A stretch of DNA of 64,000 nucleotides. Origin: Enterococcus faecium. Its GTDB lineage: Bacteria; Bacillota; Bacilli; Lactobacillales; Enterococcaceae. The notes below the pieces were generated by a model. The model worked only from the letters and a program-made list of their open reading frames with translations. It made no database searches and was not told the origin of the DNA. Of the stretch, positions 9,764 through 18,286 are shown piece by piece. Each line of letters begins with the position of its first letter. The first letter of the stretch is position 1. The translations under genes and the position numbers were made by a program. Location: positions 2,250,001 through 2,314,000 of the forward strand of contig NZ_CP118955.1 of the NCBI RefSeq assembly GCF_029023785.1, read 5' to 3'.

Positions 9764-10867
9764 TTATAATGCCTCCACTTCAATCAATGCTTGCAAGAAT
9801 GCACCAACGCCTTTTTGATCATTACAAATAATTGGTTCACTGATGTAGTAAGCATATGAACCATCTCGCTGATCTGCTCCGCCTAACCCTGCTACTTGAC
9901 AGTTTTTATTCAAGTTCAGCCAGCCTTCTTTTGTTTCCAGAACAAATTCATCAAGTAATCCTTGATGTGATTTCTTCACTTGTGGAAGCCATTCTTCTTT
10001 GTTCAGCAGTCCCAAACGTATTCCTTTAGCCATTGCGTAAACAAACATACTACTGCCGGAAGCTTCCAGATAATTTCCTTTCCGTTTTGTTTCTGTTGTT
10101 ACTTGATACCATGTCCCGCTGTTTTCTTCTTGATATGGAAGTAATGCAGCCAGTGTCTTTTCTAGAATTTCTTTCAGCAAAGAACAATCTGTTTCTTCAT
10201 GAAGTAATTCATAGGTATCTGCTGCAGCCATCAAATACCAGCCAATCGATCGGCTCCAAAAATGATGGGATAGACCTGTTTTTGGATCAGCCCATGGTTG
10301 GACCTTCTTTTCATCCCATGCATGAATCAGCAAATTTGTTTTTGGATCGAATAGATGTTTATAACTGATTTCAAACTGTCTCAAAACATCTTGGTAATCT
10401 TTTTCTTCACTAAAATTCTGGATAAATTCAGCATAAAAAGGAGAACCCATATATAAGCCATCCAACCAAATTTGATAAGGATAAATTTCTTTATGCCAAA
10501 AAGCTCCTTCGGATGTGCGTGGATGGTTTGCCAACTGCTGGGAAAGGAGTTCTGCTGCTTTTTTATATTTTTCTTCGCCTGTTTCTTTGTACAATAAAAA
10601 GAAAAGCTTTCCTGTATTTACATGGTCGATATTGTATTCTTCAACGCTGTAGCCACGGATCGTTCCATCTTCTTGCACGAAATAGTCGATATTGTCTTTT
10701 ATGAAATCAAAATAAATTTTTTCTTGGGTTCGTTCCCAAAGTAATTGGAACCCTTTAAGTACGACGCCATAGTCATAAGACCATTTTCCTTTATACCACT
10801 TTTCTTCATATAAGCGAGGTGTTCTTTCCATGATACTTTTTGCTAATTTCTTTGACCAGTTTTCCAT
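9764..10867 (-). CDS. Unsaturated rhamnogalacturonyl/galacturonyl hydrolase (GH105, YteR/YesR type)
   Basis: 367 aa, (alpha/alpha)6-barrel family. D81 (YNIDHVNTG) and D136 (WLDGLYMG) correspond to the two key aspartates of Bacillus subtilis YteR (D88, D143). It removes the 4,5-unsaturated uronic acid left by pectate or rhamnogalacturonan lyases, so the imported substrates are expected to be lyase products, although no lyase is encoded here. Start ATG at 10867 with GGAGA upstream was chosen over an in-frame upstream extension running into the terminator hairpin. No signal peptide. Confidence 0.93.
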   Translation of the reverse strand: MENWSKKLAKSIMERTPRLYEEKWYKGKWSYDYGVVLKGFQLLWERTQEKIYFDFIKDNIDYFVQEDGTIRGYSVEEYNIDHVNTGKLFFLLYKETGEEKYKKAAELLSQQLANHPRTSEGAFWHKEIYPYQIWLDGLYMGSPFYAEFIQNFSEEKDYQDVLRQFEISYKHLFDPKTNLLIHAWDEKKVQPWADPKTGLSHHFWSRSIGWYLMAAADTYELLHEETDCSLLKEILEKTLAALLPYQEENSGTWYQVTTETKRKGNYLEASGSSMFVYAMAKGIRLGLLNKEEWLPQVKKSHQGLLDEFVLETKEGWLNLNKNCQVAGLGGADQRDGSYAYYISEPIICNDQKGVGAFLQALIEVEAL

Positions 10868-10876
10868 TATTTGCTC

Positions 10877-10930
10877 TCCTTTAAAAATTAAAATAGGATT
10901 TGGGACAAATACCAAGAAGTATTTGTCCCA
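10877..10930 (-). terminator. Intra-operon terminator/attenuator after the solute-binding protein gene
   Basis: TGGGACAAATAC (10901-10912) pairs perfectly with GTATTTGTCCCA (10919-10930). On the minus strand it is followed by a T-rich run. It lies between the binding-protein gene and GH105, so it likely reduces enzyme transcripts relative to the importer. Confidence 0.8.
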
Positions 10931-10940
10931 ATCGTCTATA

Positions 10941-12449
10941 TTACTGTGCCGCTGCTTTGTATGCTTCCTCGTACTCTTGTGTGATTCGATCGCCTCCTTG
11001 TGCTTTCCAGTCTTCTACAGCTTTTTTGAATCCATCTTCGTCAAGCTGTCCCATGATGTATTGCACCGTAGCATCAATGACGATTTTTTCAATTTCTGAT
11101 CCTACTTCATTGTTCGTCGGTGAATCCAATGGCACAGAAGGATCCATTACAGCAAATTCTTCATTTTCTTTGATCAATTGATTAGAGAATTCTTTTTCAG
11201 GGTCTGTATCTTTGAAAGAGAACGTCACTTCACTAGGACGAGAGCTTGATAACGGTTGCACCTCTTGTTGCCAAAGATCCATATCGATAAATTCGATAGA
11301 ACCATCATCATTCAATTCATAATGCGTTCCTTCGATACCGCCAGTCATCAATTTATACACATCTTCTTCTAAAAGATCATCAACAAATTGAAGTAATTTC
11401 TTCAATTGTGCTTCGTCTTTTACTTGAGATTTGGGAAATGCTAGCAAGCCGCCAATACCATTTCCTTCTGACCAAACATGATAACCGCCGCCTTCACCAT
11501 CTGAGATCTTGTTTACAGGCACTAATTCCATATCATCTTGAATACCTTGACCCATCGTCTTCAGATTCTTGATATCCACCATTCCAGTGTAGATTCCAGT
11601 TCTTCCTTGTGCAAATTGTTCTTGCTGATCAGTCTTTTGGGTAACTGCAAAGTCTTGTGCCAAATAGCCATTCTCAAATAGATCTCTTGAAAAATTCAAA
11701 GCTTTCATATACTCTTCTGTATCAAATTCTGGAGTGAATTTGCCATTATCGTCTACAGCCCAGCCATTTGGTGCTCCAAAATAAGAAGTGAAAAGTTTAA
11801 AGCTGGTATAACGAATATCACTAGGCGCACGATCGCCAAAACCAACTGTGTCGTCCACACCATTTCCATCAGGATCGTTTTCTGTAAATTGTTTAGCTAC
11901 TTCATAAAGCTCATCCATGGTAGTTGGAACATCTAGTCCTAGATTATCCAACCAGTCTTTTCGAATGACTAAGCCAGCACGAGCGTAGTCTTTTTGTATC
12001 GGTACGCCGTACAAGGCACCGTCGATACTCGCAGCTTCGATTCTATCTTCAGAAATTTGACTTAAATTTTTATAGTCTTTTAAATATTCTGATACATCCC
12101 AGAATACGCCTGATTTTAACGCATTGCGGACAGAAGAGTTTTTCAACATCGCAATTTGAAGTGTAACGATATCTCCTAGTTCATCAGAAGCCAATGCAGT
12201 TGTTAATCTTTCTTCTTTTGAAGCATCAGGAATCCAGTTGAATGTCAGTTCCGTATCGGTTTTTTCTTCGATCAAGTTCACAATCGTGTCTGTAGGCGGT
12301 GAAGCATGATGCAAAATATTTAACCAAGTGATTTTAGCTTTTCCATCTTCTGTCTCTGAAGAACTGTTACTTGAACTGCTGCCGCATGCGGCAAGTGCTA
12401 GAATTCCTGCAAAACTAAGACCTAATTTTACGAGCGTTGCTTTTTTCAT
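10941..12449 (-). CDS. Extracellular solute-binding lipoprotein of a pectic oligosaccharide ABC importer
   Basis: 502 aa. A lipoprotein signal ends in LAAC (C22), followed by a Ser-rich linker and a family 1 solute-binding fold, close to B. subtilis YtcQ/LplA. It would capture rhamnogalacturonan or galacturonan oligosaccharides at the cell surface and hand them to the LplB/YtcP permeases. AGGAGA lies before the ATG. Its first 35 nt overlap the DUF624 gene. A terminator hairpin follows, which would raise its level over the downstream enzymes, as is common for binding proteins. Confidence 0.9.
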   Translation of the reverse strand: MKKATLVKLGLSFAGILALAACGSSSSNSSSETEDGKAKITWLNILHHASPPTDTIVNLIEEKTDTELTFNWIPDASKEERLTTALASDELGDIVTLQIAMLKNSSVRNALKSGVFWDVSEYLKDYKNLSQISEDRIEAASIDGALYGVPIQKDYARAGLVIRKDWLDNLGLDVPTTMDELYEVAKQFTENDPDGNGVDDTVGFGDRAPSDIRYTSFKLFTSYFGAPNGWAVDDNGKFTPEFDTEEYMKALNFSRDLFENGYLAQDFAVTQKTDQQEQFAQGRTGIYTGMVDIKNLKTMGQGIQDDMELVPVNKISDGEGGGYHVWSEGNGIGGLLAFPKSQVKDEAQLKKLLQFVDDLLEEDVYKLMTGGIEGTHYELNDDGSIEFIDMDLWQQEVQPLSSSRPSEVTFSFKDTDPEKEFSNQLIKENEEFAVMDPSVPLDSPTNNEVGSEIEKIVIDATVQYIMGQLDEDGFKKAVEDWKAQGGDRITQEYEEAYKAAAQ

Positions 12450-13107
12450 AAATTTTCTCCTTCACTGTTTTAATAATATTTTTGTTTTCTTCTGTTTTTT
12501 CTGTATATGAGTTCTTCCATTCCAAATGGCAAAATATAGAATTTGCTGTCCACGTGACTGCGGAAAAGAAGAGACTGCCACCGATAAAGGTTAAAACACC
12601 TGGCATTGTTTGGATGATCATCAGATAAATCCCTACCATACTTAATATCAACACTAATGAGTAATGAAGATGTGAGAATCCGAATAAAAATGCCATTTTC
12701 ATTTTGAAAAAATATCCTTTCCAATCATAATGAGCCATGATTGGGAAAATATAGAGTGCTGAGAGCACATATATGAACGCAGCAATATACAAAGCGATCC
12801 TAAGATACCAATTGTGTATGAAAGAAAGATCCACAAGTAAAACAATCCCGATGGCGCCATATATCCAGCTCATCAGCAAGGTTTCACGATAGTTTTCTTT
12901 AAAATATGTGAAGTACGTTTTCGTCAAAGGAAACGTTTCTTTTGAGCGCAGCCATTTTCTAATCACTGCAACCATCGCATACGATGCAGGACCGAAAGTA
13001 AAAACTCCCAAACCTGCGATGACTAAACCGCCCCACAGAAAATTCAAATAAACCAACTGTAAAATACGATTTAGCCTTCCGTTTATTTTATCTAATGACT
13101 GCAGCAT
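12415..13107 (-). CDS. DUF624 (YesL-like) membrane protein
   Basis: 230 aa, about five to six transmembrane helices, with the family N-terminus (NRILQLVYLNFLW, then FGPASYA). YesL-type proteins are regularly encoded beside LplA/LplB/YtcP-type importers and YesMN or AraC regulators; their exact role is unknown. Here it lies between lplB-type and binding-protein genes and overlaps the latter by 35 nt, indicating co-transcription and possibly coupled translation. A second family member is at 42960-43574 in the mannoside locus. Confidence 0.85.
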   Translation of the reverse strand: MLQSLDKINGRLNRILQLVYLNFLWGGLVIAGLGVFTFGPASYAMVAVIRKWLRSKETFPLTKTYFTYFKENYRETLLMSWIYGAIGIVLLVDLSFIHNWYLRIALYIAAFIYVLSALYIFPIMAHYDWKGYFFKMKMAFLFGFSHLHYSLVLILSMVGIYLMIIQTMPGVLTFIGGSLFFSAVTWTANSIFCHLEWKNSYTEKTEENKNIIKTVKEKIYEKSNARKIRS

Positions 13108-13128
13108 ATCTTTCCCTCTCTTTCTATC

Positions 13129-14103
13129 TTAGTAAACGCCGTCTTCTCCTAGCTTTTTGGCAATCTTATTAGCTAAAATTACCATAAACAATCCTACGAC
13201 CCCTTTAAACAATCCCATTGCTGTACTGAAACTTAACTGTCCATTCTTCAATCCAGCTGTATAAATATAGGTGTCGAAAATTTCTGCAACGCTTCGATTC
13301 AATGAATTCAATAACAAGTACATATGCTCGAACCCTAAGTCTAATGTCTGACCGATTTTTAGAATCAGCAAGGTAATGATTACTGGACGAATTGCCGGCA
13401 ATGTAACATGCCATGTTTTGCGTAAGCGTCCTGCTCCATCCATTTCTGCAGCTTCATACAACTGTGTATCGACTGCAGTTATCGCTGAAAGGTAGATGAT
13501 CGTAGACCAGCCCAACTCTTTCCAGATCACTTGTCCGATATATACTGTGCGTGTCCATTCAGGGGATGTTAGAAAACTGATTTTTTCAAATCCCATTGTT
13601 GCAAGGAATTCATTCAATACCCCTCCGTCAACATTCAAAAATACATAAGTAATCGAAACAATGATTACCCAAGACATGAAGTGAGGGATGTAAATGATCG
13701 TTTGAATCCCGTTTTTCAATCGTTTGTTCGTTACTTCATTTAATAGTAAAGACAAAATGATTGGCATCGGAAAAAACACGAAGATATTTAATCCGAACAA
13801 GATCAACGTATTTCTTAATAATGTAAAGAATGTCGGTTCTGTAAACAAACGAATGAAATGTTTGAAACCGACCCAAGGACTTCCCATTATTCCTAAAAAT
13901 GGTTGATAATCTTGAAAAGCAATAACGAGTCCCCCCATAGGAAGATACCTAAAAATCAAGAAATAAAGGACTCCCGGCAGAATCATCACATATAAAAATT
14001 TATTCGTTTTGATTCCTGCAATTATTTTTTTTCGTCTTCTGAGCTTTTCTTCTTTTTTCGATAGCGTCAGTTGAAATGGTTCTTGTTTCTTTACACTTTC
14101 CAT
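13129..14103 (-). CDS. ABC importer permease, LplB family
   Basis: 324 aa with six predicted transmembrane helices and the EAA loop YEAAEMDGAGRLRKTW that contacts the ATPase. It forms the membrane channel with the YtcP-type permease (14403-15275), encoded divergently. AGGAGG stands 6-7 nt before the ATG. First gene of the operon that runs to the GH43 gene. No ATPase gene accompanies it; B. subtilis counterparts use the shared ATPase MsmX. Confidence 0.92.
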   Translation of the reverse strand: MESVKKQEPFQLTLSKKEEKLRRRKKIIAGIKTNKFLYVMILPGVLYFLIFRYLPMGGLVIAFQDYQPFLGIMGSPWVGFKHFIRLFTEPTFFTLLRNTLILFGLNIFVFFPMPIILSLLLNEVTNKRLKNGIQTIIYIPHFMSWVIIVSITYVFLNVDGGVLNEFLATMGFEKISFLTSPEWTRTVYIGQVIWKELGWSTIIYLSAITAVDTQLYEAAEMDGAGRLRKTWHVTLPAIRPVIITLLILKIGQTLDLGFEHMYLLLNSLNRSVAEIFDTYIYTAGLKNGQLSFSTAMGLFKGVVGLFMVILANKIAKKLGEDGVY

Positions 14104-14165
14104 AAGCCCCTCCTTAGTTTTGTGAATGTTTGCTGCTTATGACTTCATGATAGATAACTATCTGA

Positions 14166-14331
14166 ATTACGTATATAATCATTTTTATCGTAAGTAAAAA
14201 CGCTTACATAGCAATGATTTTTGTGCTATACAAAACGATAAAGTGTATTTTTTCACAAATAAACTACGCATAGCAAACCTTCTATTTTTTTCTATCTGAC
14301 ACTTAGCATAGGAAATGATTATATACGTAAT
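14166..14331. promoter_or_regulatory. Divergent promoter region framed by a perfect 19-bp inverted repeat
   Basis: ATTACGTATATAATCATTT (14166-14184) recurs exactly as its reverse complement at 14313-14331, 128 bp away. Reading outward, each arm contains TATATA. On the right (plus strand) it is preceded by CTGACA (14296-14301) at 18 bp; on the left (minus strand) by TTTTTA (14195-14200) at 17 bp. The arms are therefore likely mirrored core promoters or regulator sites for the two divergent permease genes. The AraC regulator at 15857-18055 is the obvious candidate to bind them. Confidence 0.65.
14195..14208 (-). promoter_or_regulatory. cre-like site in the divergent promoter region
   Basis: Minus strand TGTAAGCGTTTTTA matches the cre consensus at 13 of 14 positions and overlaps the putative -35 of the leftward promoter, suiting CcpA repression of the pectin operon. 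Confidence 0.55.
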
Positions 14332-14402
14332 CTTTCACCGATGATAAATTGAACATATAGAAACAGAAACATTTAATTTATTTTGAGGAGGAGCCTATCT
14401 AT

Positions 14403-15275
14403 ATGAAAAAGAAAGTCTCTATAGGAGAAAGAAGTTTTACACTTTTCAACAATACGTTTCTAATTTTGCTAGCTTTGATCTGTATCGTTCCTTTTTTAAA
14501 TATCATCGCTACATCTTTTGCTTCTACACAAGAAGTCGTCGCGAAAAAGTTTATCCTTTTTCCTACTACCTTTTCTTTAGACGCGTATCGCTACATTCTT
14601 TCTACGCCGACCATTTTTAGAGCACTTGCTGTTTCGATTGGTGTTACAGGTGTCGGAACGATCGTCAGTATGTGTGCAACTTCACTGATGGCCTACGGTC
14701 TTTCCAGAAAGTATTTGTTTGGTCGAGGTTTCGTCAACTTTCTTGTTGTATTTTCTATGTTGTTCAGCGGGGGGATGATTCCAACGTTCTTAGTTGTTCG
14801 TTCTCTAGGGCTGGTCAATTCTTACTGGGCCATGATCCTGCCTGTGGCTGTTAATGCAATGAATATGATCATTATGAGAAACTTTTTCCAAGCCTTGCCG
14901 GATAGTTTGGAAGAATCAGCAAAAATGGATGGTTGCACAGATTTTGGTGTATTTTTCAAAATTATGCTGCCATTAGCTTTACCGTCTATTGCTACTATCT
15001 CGCTTTTTTATGCTGTTACTTACTGGAACACTTATATGACTGCTATTTTGTATATCAACGATTCATCTAAATGGCCGATACAGATTCTTTTACGCCAAAT
15101 CGTCATTGTATCAAGTGGGATGCAAGCAGAAAGTAGTGCCGTTGATGTGATTCCACCAGCACAAACAGTTAAAATGGCTGTTATCGTTATTGCAACAGTG
15201 CCTATGCTGATTGTTTATCCTTTTGTTCAGAAATATTTTGTCAAAGGAGCACTCGTAGGTTCTGTCAAAGGGTGA
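14403..15275 (+). CDS. ABC importer permease, YtcP/LplC family
   Basis: 290 aa with six predicted transmembrane helices, the carbohydrate ABC permease EAA loop (LEESAKMDGCTDFGVF) and the typical C-terminus FVQKYFVKGALVGSVKG. Partner of the LplB-type permease on the other strand. In comparable loci the two permeases are adjacent in one operon; here they are split and divergent. AGGAGG lies upstream of the ATG. It is transcribed alone and is followed by repeats and a bidirectional terminator. Confidence 0.92.
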   Translation: MKKKVSIGERSFTLFNNTFLILLALICIVPFLNIIATSFASTQEVVAKKFILFPTTFSLDAYRYILSTPTIFRALAVSIGVTGVGTIVSMCATSLMAYGLSRKYLFGRGFVNFLVVFSMLFSGGMIPTFLVVRSLGLVNSYWAMILPVAVNAMNMIIMRNFFQALPDSLEESAKMDGCTDFGVFFKIMLPLALPSIATISLFYAVTYWNTYMTAILYINDSSKWPIQILLRQIVIVSSGMQAESSAVDVIPPAQTVKMAVIVIATVPMLIVYPFVQKYFVKGALVGSVKG

Positions 15276-15590
15276 TTATGTACTGAACGCAAAATGGTAG
15301 TTGTGTCAGAAGTGGTCAGCTTCAAGAAATAAGAAGGCATTTACGAAAATTGCTTCTTAAATTTTTGTGAAATTTCGGCTTATTTTTCGAAGAATCTACT
15401 CCTGGAACACCGTGTATCAGAGGTTGTGAAAGAGACGTTCAGCCTTGAGCGATGATAAAAACTCTCACAAACATTGCGACGAGTAACCCACAGGAGCAAT
15501 AAGAAGCGATTTTGAAAAATAGCTTCCCATATTTCACAAAATTATGCCTTATTGTCGATAGCCTGTCTCTTGAACGCCATTTATTCGTAA
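15276..15590 (+). repeat. Intergenic hairpin-repeat modules (family copy 1)
   Basis: Two adjacent modules, each an imperfect long inverted repeat, with the shared boundary GAACACCGTGTATCAGAGGTTGTGAAAG near 15417 and a tail TGAACGCCATTTAT near 15571. The second module (from about 15430) closely matches the one at 27290-27400 on the opposite strand. No gene is seen in 15276-15590. Confidence 0.7.
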
Positions 15591-15627
15591 AAAAGAACTG
15601 TGACAAGACTTTTGTCACAGTTCTTTT
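15591..15627. terminator. Bidirectional terminator between convergent genes
   Basis: AAAAGAACTGTGACAA (15591-15606) pairs perfectly with TTGTCACAGTTCTTTT (15612-15627), with A and T tracts outside both arms. It separates the plus-strand permease from the minus-strand AraC regulator. Confidence 0.88.
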
Positions 15628-15687
15628 TGCGTGCTTAGCCTTGAAATTTAACTATCCATAAATACAAATACTAGGGTTATTCTAACT

Positions 15688-15857
15688 TCTTTTATTGCTT
15701 GAATCAGTCCACAAGAAAAACAGCCTCTTGATTAAACGGCGTTTATCTTGTTGATTCTGCGGCAATAAAATCAGCCAGCAGCAAAACATGAAGTGCTGTT
15801 TTTTGCTGTCCTCTTTTATTGCTTGAATCAGATCACAAGAAAAACAGCCTCTTGATT
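15688..15857. repeat. 46-bp direct repeat downstream of the AraC regulator
   Basis: 15688-15733 and 15812-15857 are identical at 45 of 46 positions. The second copy ends on the last base of the regulator's stop codon; the first lies 124 bp further out. Each can fold into a weak hairpin (TGAATC with GATTCA on the minus strand). The spacer between them has no gene. Confidence 0.75.
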
Positions 15858-18055
15858 CACAAATATTTTTTTCGATATTCTCCCGGCGTAATCGATTCCT
15901 TCTTTTTAAAGAAACGAATAAAATTTTGCGGATTTCGATATTGCAATCTTTCTGCAATCTCTTTTACGGAGAGGTTAGTCTCTTTCAACCATTTTTTTGC
16001 TACCTCTAAACGATGATTTTGAACAAAATCACCAAATTTTTCTCCTGTTTCCTTTTTAAATACATTACTTAAATAGTTAGGGTTATAATGCAACCTATCA
16101 GCGATCACATCTAAAGACAGATCACGATCATATTCTGTGTAGACGATATGCATAATATTCTCCGACAAATTTTTAAATTCATGATCAGTGATTGCTTGAG
16201 AGCATTCTGTGATTGGCAGAACTAATTGTTCTAAAACAAGTTTTTCTAGTTCTTTGGGATGATAATTGTTCAGTGCTTTTACATAAATTTGTTTCATGTT
16301 ATCAAAGTTTTTTGAATCTACTCCCAATAACTGTCCTAATTGAACGAGTTCATTGATCAAGCGGACCGAAACTACTTCCCGACTCAAAGGATTTTTATTT
16401 TGTGCAAACAATGCATCAATCAATTCATGTACTAAATTCTTCACTTCCTGATTTCCAGAACGAATGGCTTCAAACAATCGATTTTGTTCTTCTATCGGAT
16501 ATCTAATAAGTGTTTTTTCATGAGCAGCAGGAACGATTTCCTGATAAAAAATAATTGAACTTGGACCAGTATTTACACGATAATACAGGGCTTCTTTTGC
16601 CCGATCAACCGATTGCTTGCTTTCATTCAGCGTTTCGAACCGGTTACTGATGCCTATACTGATAGTTAAATTCAAGTATTCTTTTACACGTTTTTGAATG
16701 AGTCGGCAATACTCCATGACTTTTTTGCTTGCTTCTGCATCATCTTTATCCATTCGATAAATAGTGGCTTGCATTTCTTCATTCAAAACGATCGGCAGCA
16801 TTCGATTTTCCTTTGGCACAATTTCCGTGATCATGTTGTTGATCGCTAAAAGTAGCAAATCACGCTCCCCACCGTGACTATCTTCTAACAGATCGATTTG
16901 AACCAAAGCTGTATAATAGCAGTCATTTTGAGAACTATAACCAAATTGCTGCAACCGCTGATCTAGTTCTCGCCTTTCTACTCGATTTCTAAATAAACTA
17001 AGTACAAATAGCGTTTCCAGCTGTGGCTTTTGGGTAACTAAGTGTGCACTTAACGCTTCTTTTTCTCCTATGATCCGACTGACTGATTGAGCGACCAAAT
17101 CTAGTTCTTTCCCACTGAATCCTTTTGATTTAAGATTCAGACGTTCCTGTATTTGAGAAATCGGACGGGCAAATCTGTCCGAAAATAAGTAGGAAAGAAG
17201 ACCAATGAGTCCTACCAGTGTTAAAGACACTGCAACTAGCCCGATTCTCAGATTGCGGATCATTGCGCCAATTGCACTAGAGTCAACTTCTAATCTGTAA
17301 ATCCAATTATTATAATCTGATTTCAGTACTATATACGTTTTATCTTTTTCTCTTATCACTTTCAGCTGATTGTAATCTAGATCCACGTCCGTTAATACAG
17401 TTGGTTGCTCTTTATTTTTTACTGTCTGAGTAGTAAAAAGGTTGCCAACTTCGTTTTCAATAGAAAGTATGTCTTCTCCACTTTCACCAACAACTTGTTC
17501 TATTGTATGTTTCTCTATCGTAGCAATTCCCAATGCATATTTTTCTTTTTCAAACATTGGCAAAGAAATCACCATTTCGATTCCTTTGTTTTTCTTTTGC
17601 CAAAATAAATTATTTTTGTTATTTATGTACTTCTGTTGATACTTTTCAACTTCCTCTTCGGTCAGTTGACTCAACGATCCATTGATTACTCCCCATTTAC
17701 CAGCCAAACTGACTAAATCATAATTATTATCATCCATAACAATCGTTTCTATAAAATTTAGTTCTTTCCTGATTTCAGAATAAGTGGAGTAATCTGTATA
17801 TGTCAGCGGATGCTTGAATATGTCCGAGAAATTTTTGGTCGAACCATACGTAGAAAACGAATATTCAATCGTTCTAATTTTCCATTCAACGTTAGTTTTA
17901 ACTTGCCTGAGCAAATTCTTTTTGTCTGTTAAATAACTCGATTCGATCGATTCATAGGTATTCTGGTAAATGAATAAACTAAATCCTATGACAAGTACGG
18001 CTCCTAATAAAAACATCGGTAAAAATATTTTATAAAATACTGTACTTTTCTTCAT
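15857..18055 (-). CDS. Membrane-anchored AraC-family regulator (YtdP/RhgR-like)
   Basis: 732 aa. An N-terminal helix (about 11-30), an extracellular sensor-like region (about 35-265), a second helix (about 270-292), a cytoplasmic linker with HAMP-like start and GGDEF-like fold remnants, and a C-terminal AraC double helix-turn-helix (about 630-732, with LSVKEIAERL and the FIRFFKKKESITPGEYR finish). B. subtilis RhgR/YtdP has this design and activates rhamnogalacturonan genes. Here it probably senses a pectic oligosaccharide outside the cell and activates the divergent permease promoters. Good ribosome site; divergent from the LacI gene. Confidence 0.87.
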   Translation of the reverse strand: MKKSTVFYKIFLPMFLLGAVLVIGFSLFIYQNTYESIESSYLTDKKNLLRQVKTNVEWKIRTIEYSFSTYGSTKNFSDIFKHPLTYTDYSTYSEIRKELNFIETIVMDDNNYDLVSLAGKWGVINGSLSQLTEEEVEKYQQKYINNKNNLFWQKKNKGIEMVISLPMFEKEKYALGIATIEKHTIEQVVGESGEDILSIENEVGNLFTTQTVKNKEQPTVLTDVDLDYNQLKVIREKDKTYIVLKSDYNNWIYRLEVDSSAIGAMIRNLRIGLVAVSLTLVGLIGLLSYLFSDRFARPISQIQERLNLKSKGFSGKELDLVAQSVSRIIGEKEALSAHLVTQKPQLETLFVLSLFRNRVERRELDQRLQQFGYSSQNDCYYTALVQIDLLEDSHGGERDLLLLAINNMITEIVPKENRMLPIVLNEEMQATIYRMDKDDAEASKKVMEYCRLIQKRVKEYLNLTISIGISNRFETLNESKQSVDRAKEALYYRVNTGPSSIIFYQEIVPAAHEKTLIRYPIEEQNRLFEAIRSGNQEVKNLVHELIDALFAQNKNPLSREVVSVRLINELVQLGQLLGVDSKNFDNMKQIYVKALNNYHPKELEKLVLEQLVLPITECSQAITDHEFKNLSENIMHIVYTEYDRDLSLDVIADRLHYNPNYLSNVFKKETGEKFGDFVQNHRLEVAKKWLKETNLSVKEIAERLQYRNPQNFIRFFKKKESITPGEYRKKYL

Positions 18056-18181
18056 TTTCTTCCTCTCCTCCTTTTAAAATAAAAGGCTTTCATTTTTCTG
18101 TAAAATTGATACTCATCTAATTAAATGAGCATTCCCCGCTTTCAAGAATAGCATAATTAAAAATAAAAATCCAAGTAATTT

Positions 18182-18257
18182 TTAACGTGTGCAATCTTTT
18201 CATATCAAAGATCTATTGACTTATCGTAGTTATCGTAATATGATGAATGCGTTAACA
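18182..18257. promoter_or_regulatory. Two LacI-type operator copies upstream of the LacI gene
   Basis: TTTTAACGTGTGCA at 18182-18195 (plus) and TGTTAACGCATTCA at 18244-18257 (minus) share the half-site TTAACG with a third copy at 19304-19317 before uxaB. The set fits autoregulation by the LacI protein and control of the neighbouring AraC gene. Confidence 0.65.
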
Positions 18258-18286
18258 AAAAGTGAAAAAGTAAGGAAAATGATGGA

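Noticed and set aside
14166..14331. Invertible phase-variation switch
   Set aside because: No recombinase gene is nearby and both outward directions already have plausible promoters; kept only as an alternative in the findings.
15682..15957. Minus-strand ORF of 91 codons near the AraC 3' end
   Set aside because: It overlaps the regulator in another frame, lies in the direct repeats and has no ribosome site.
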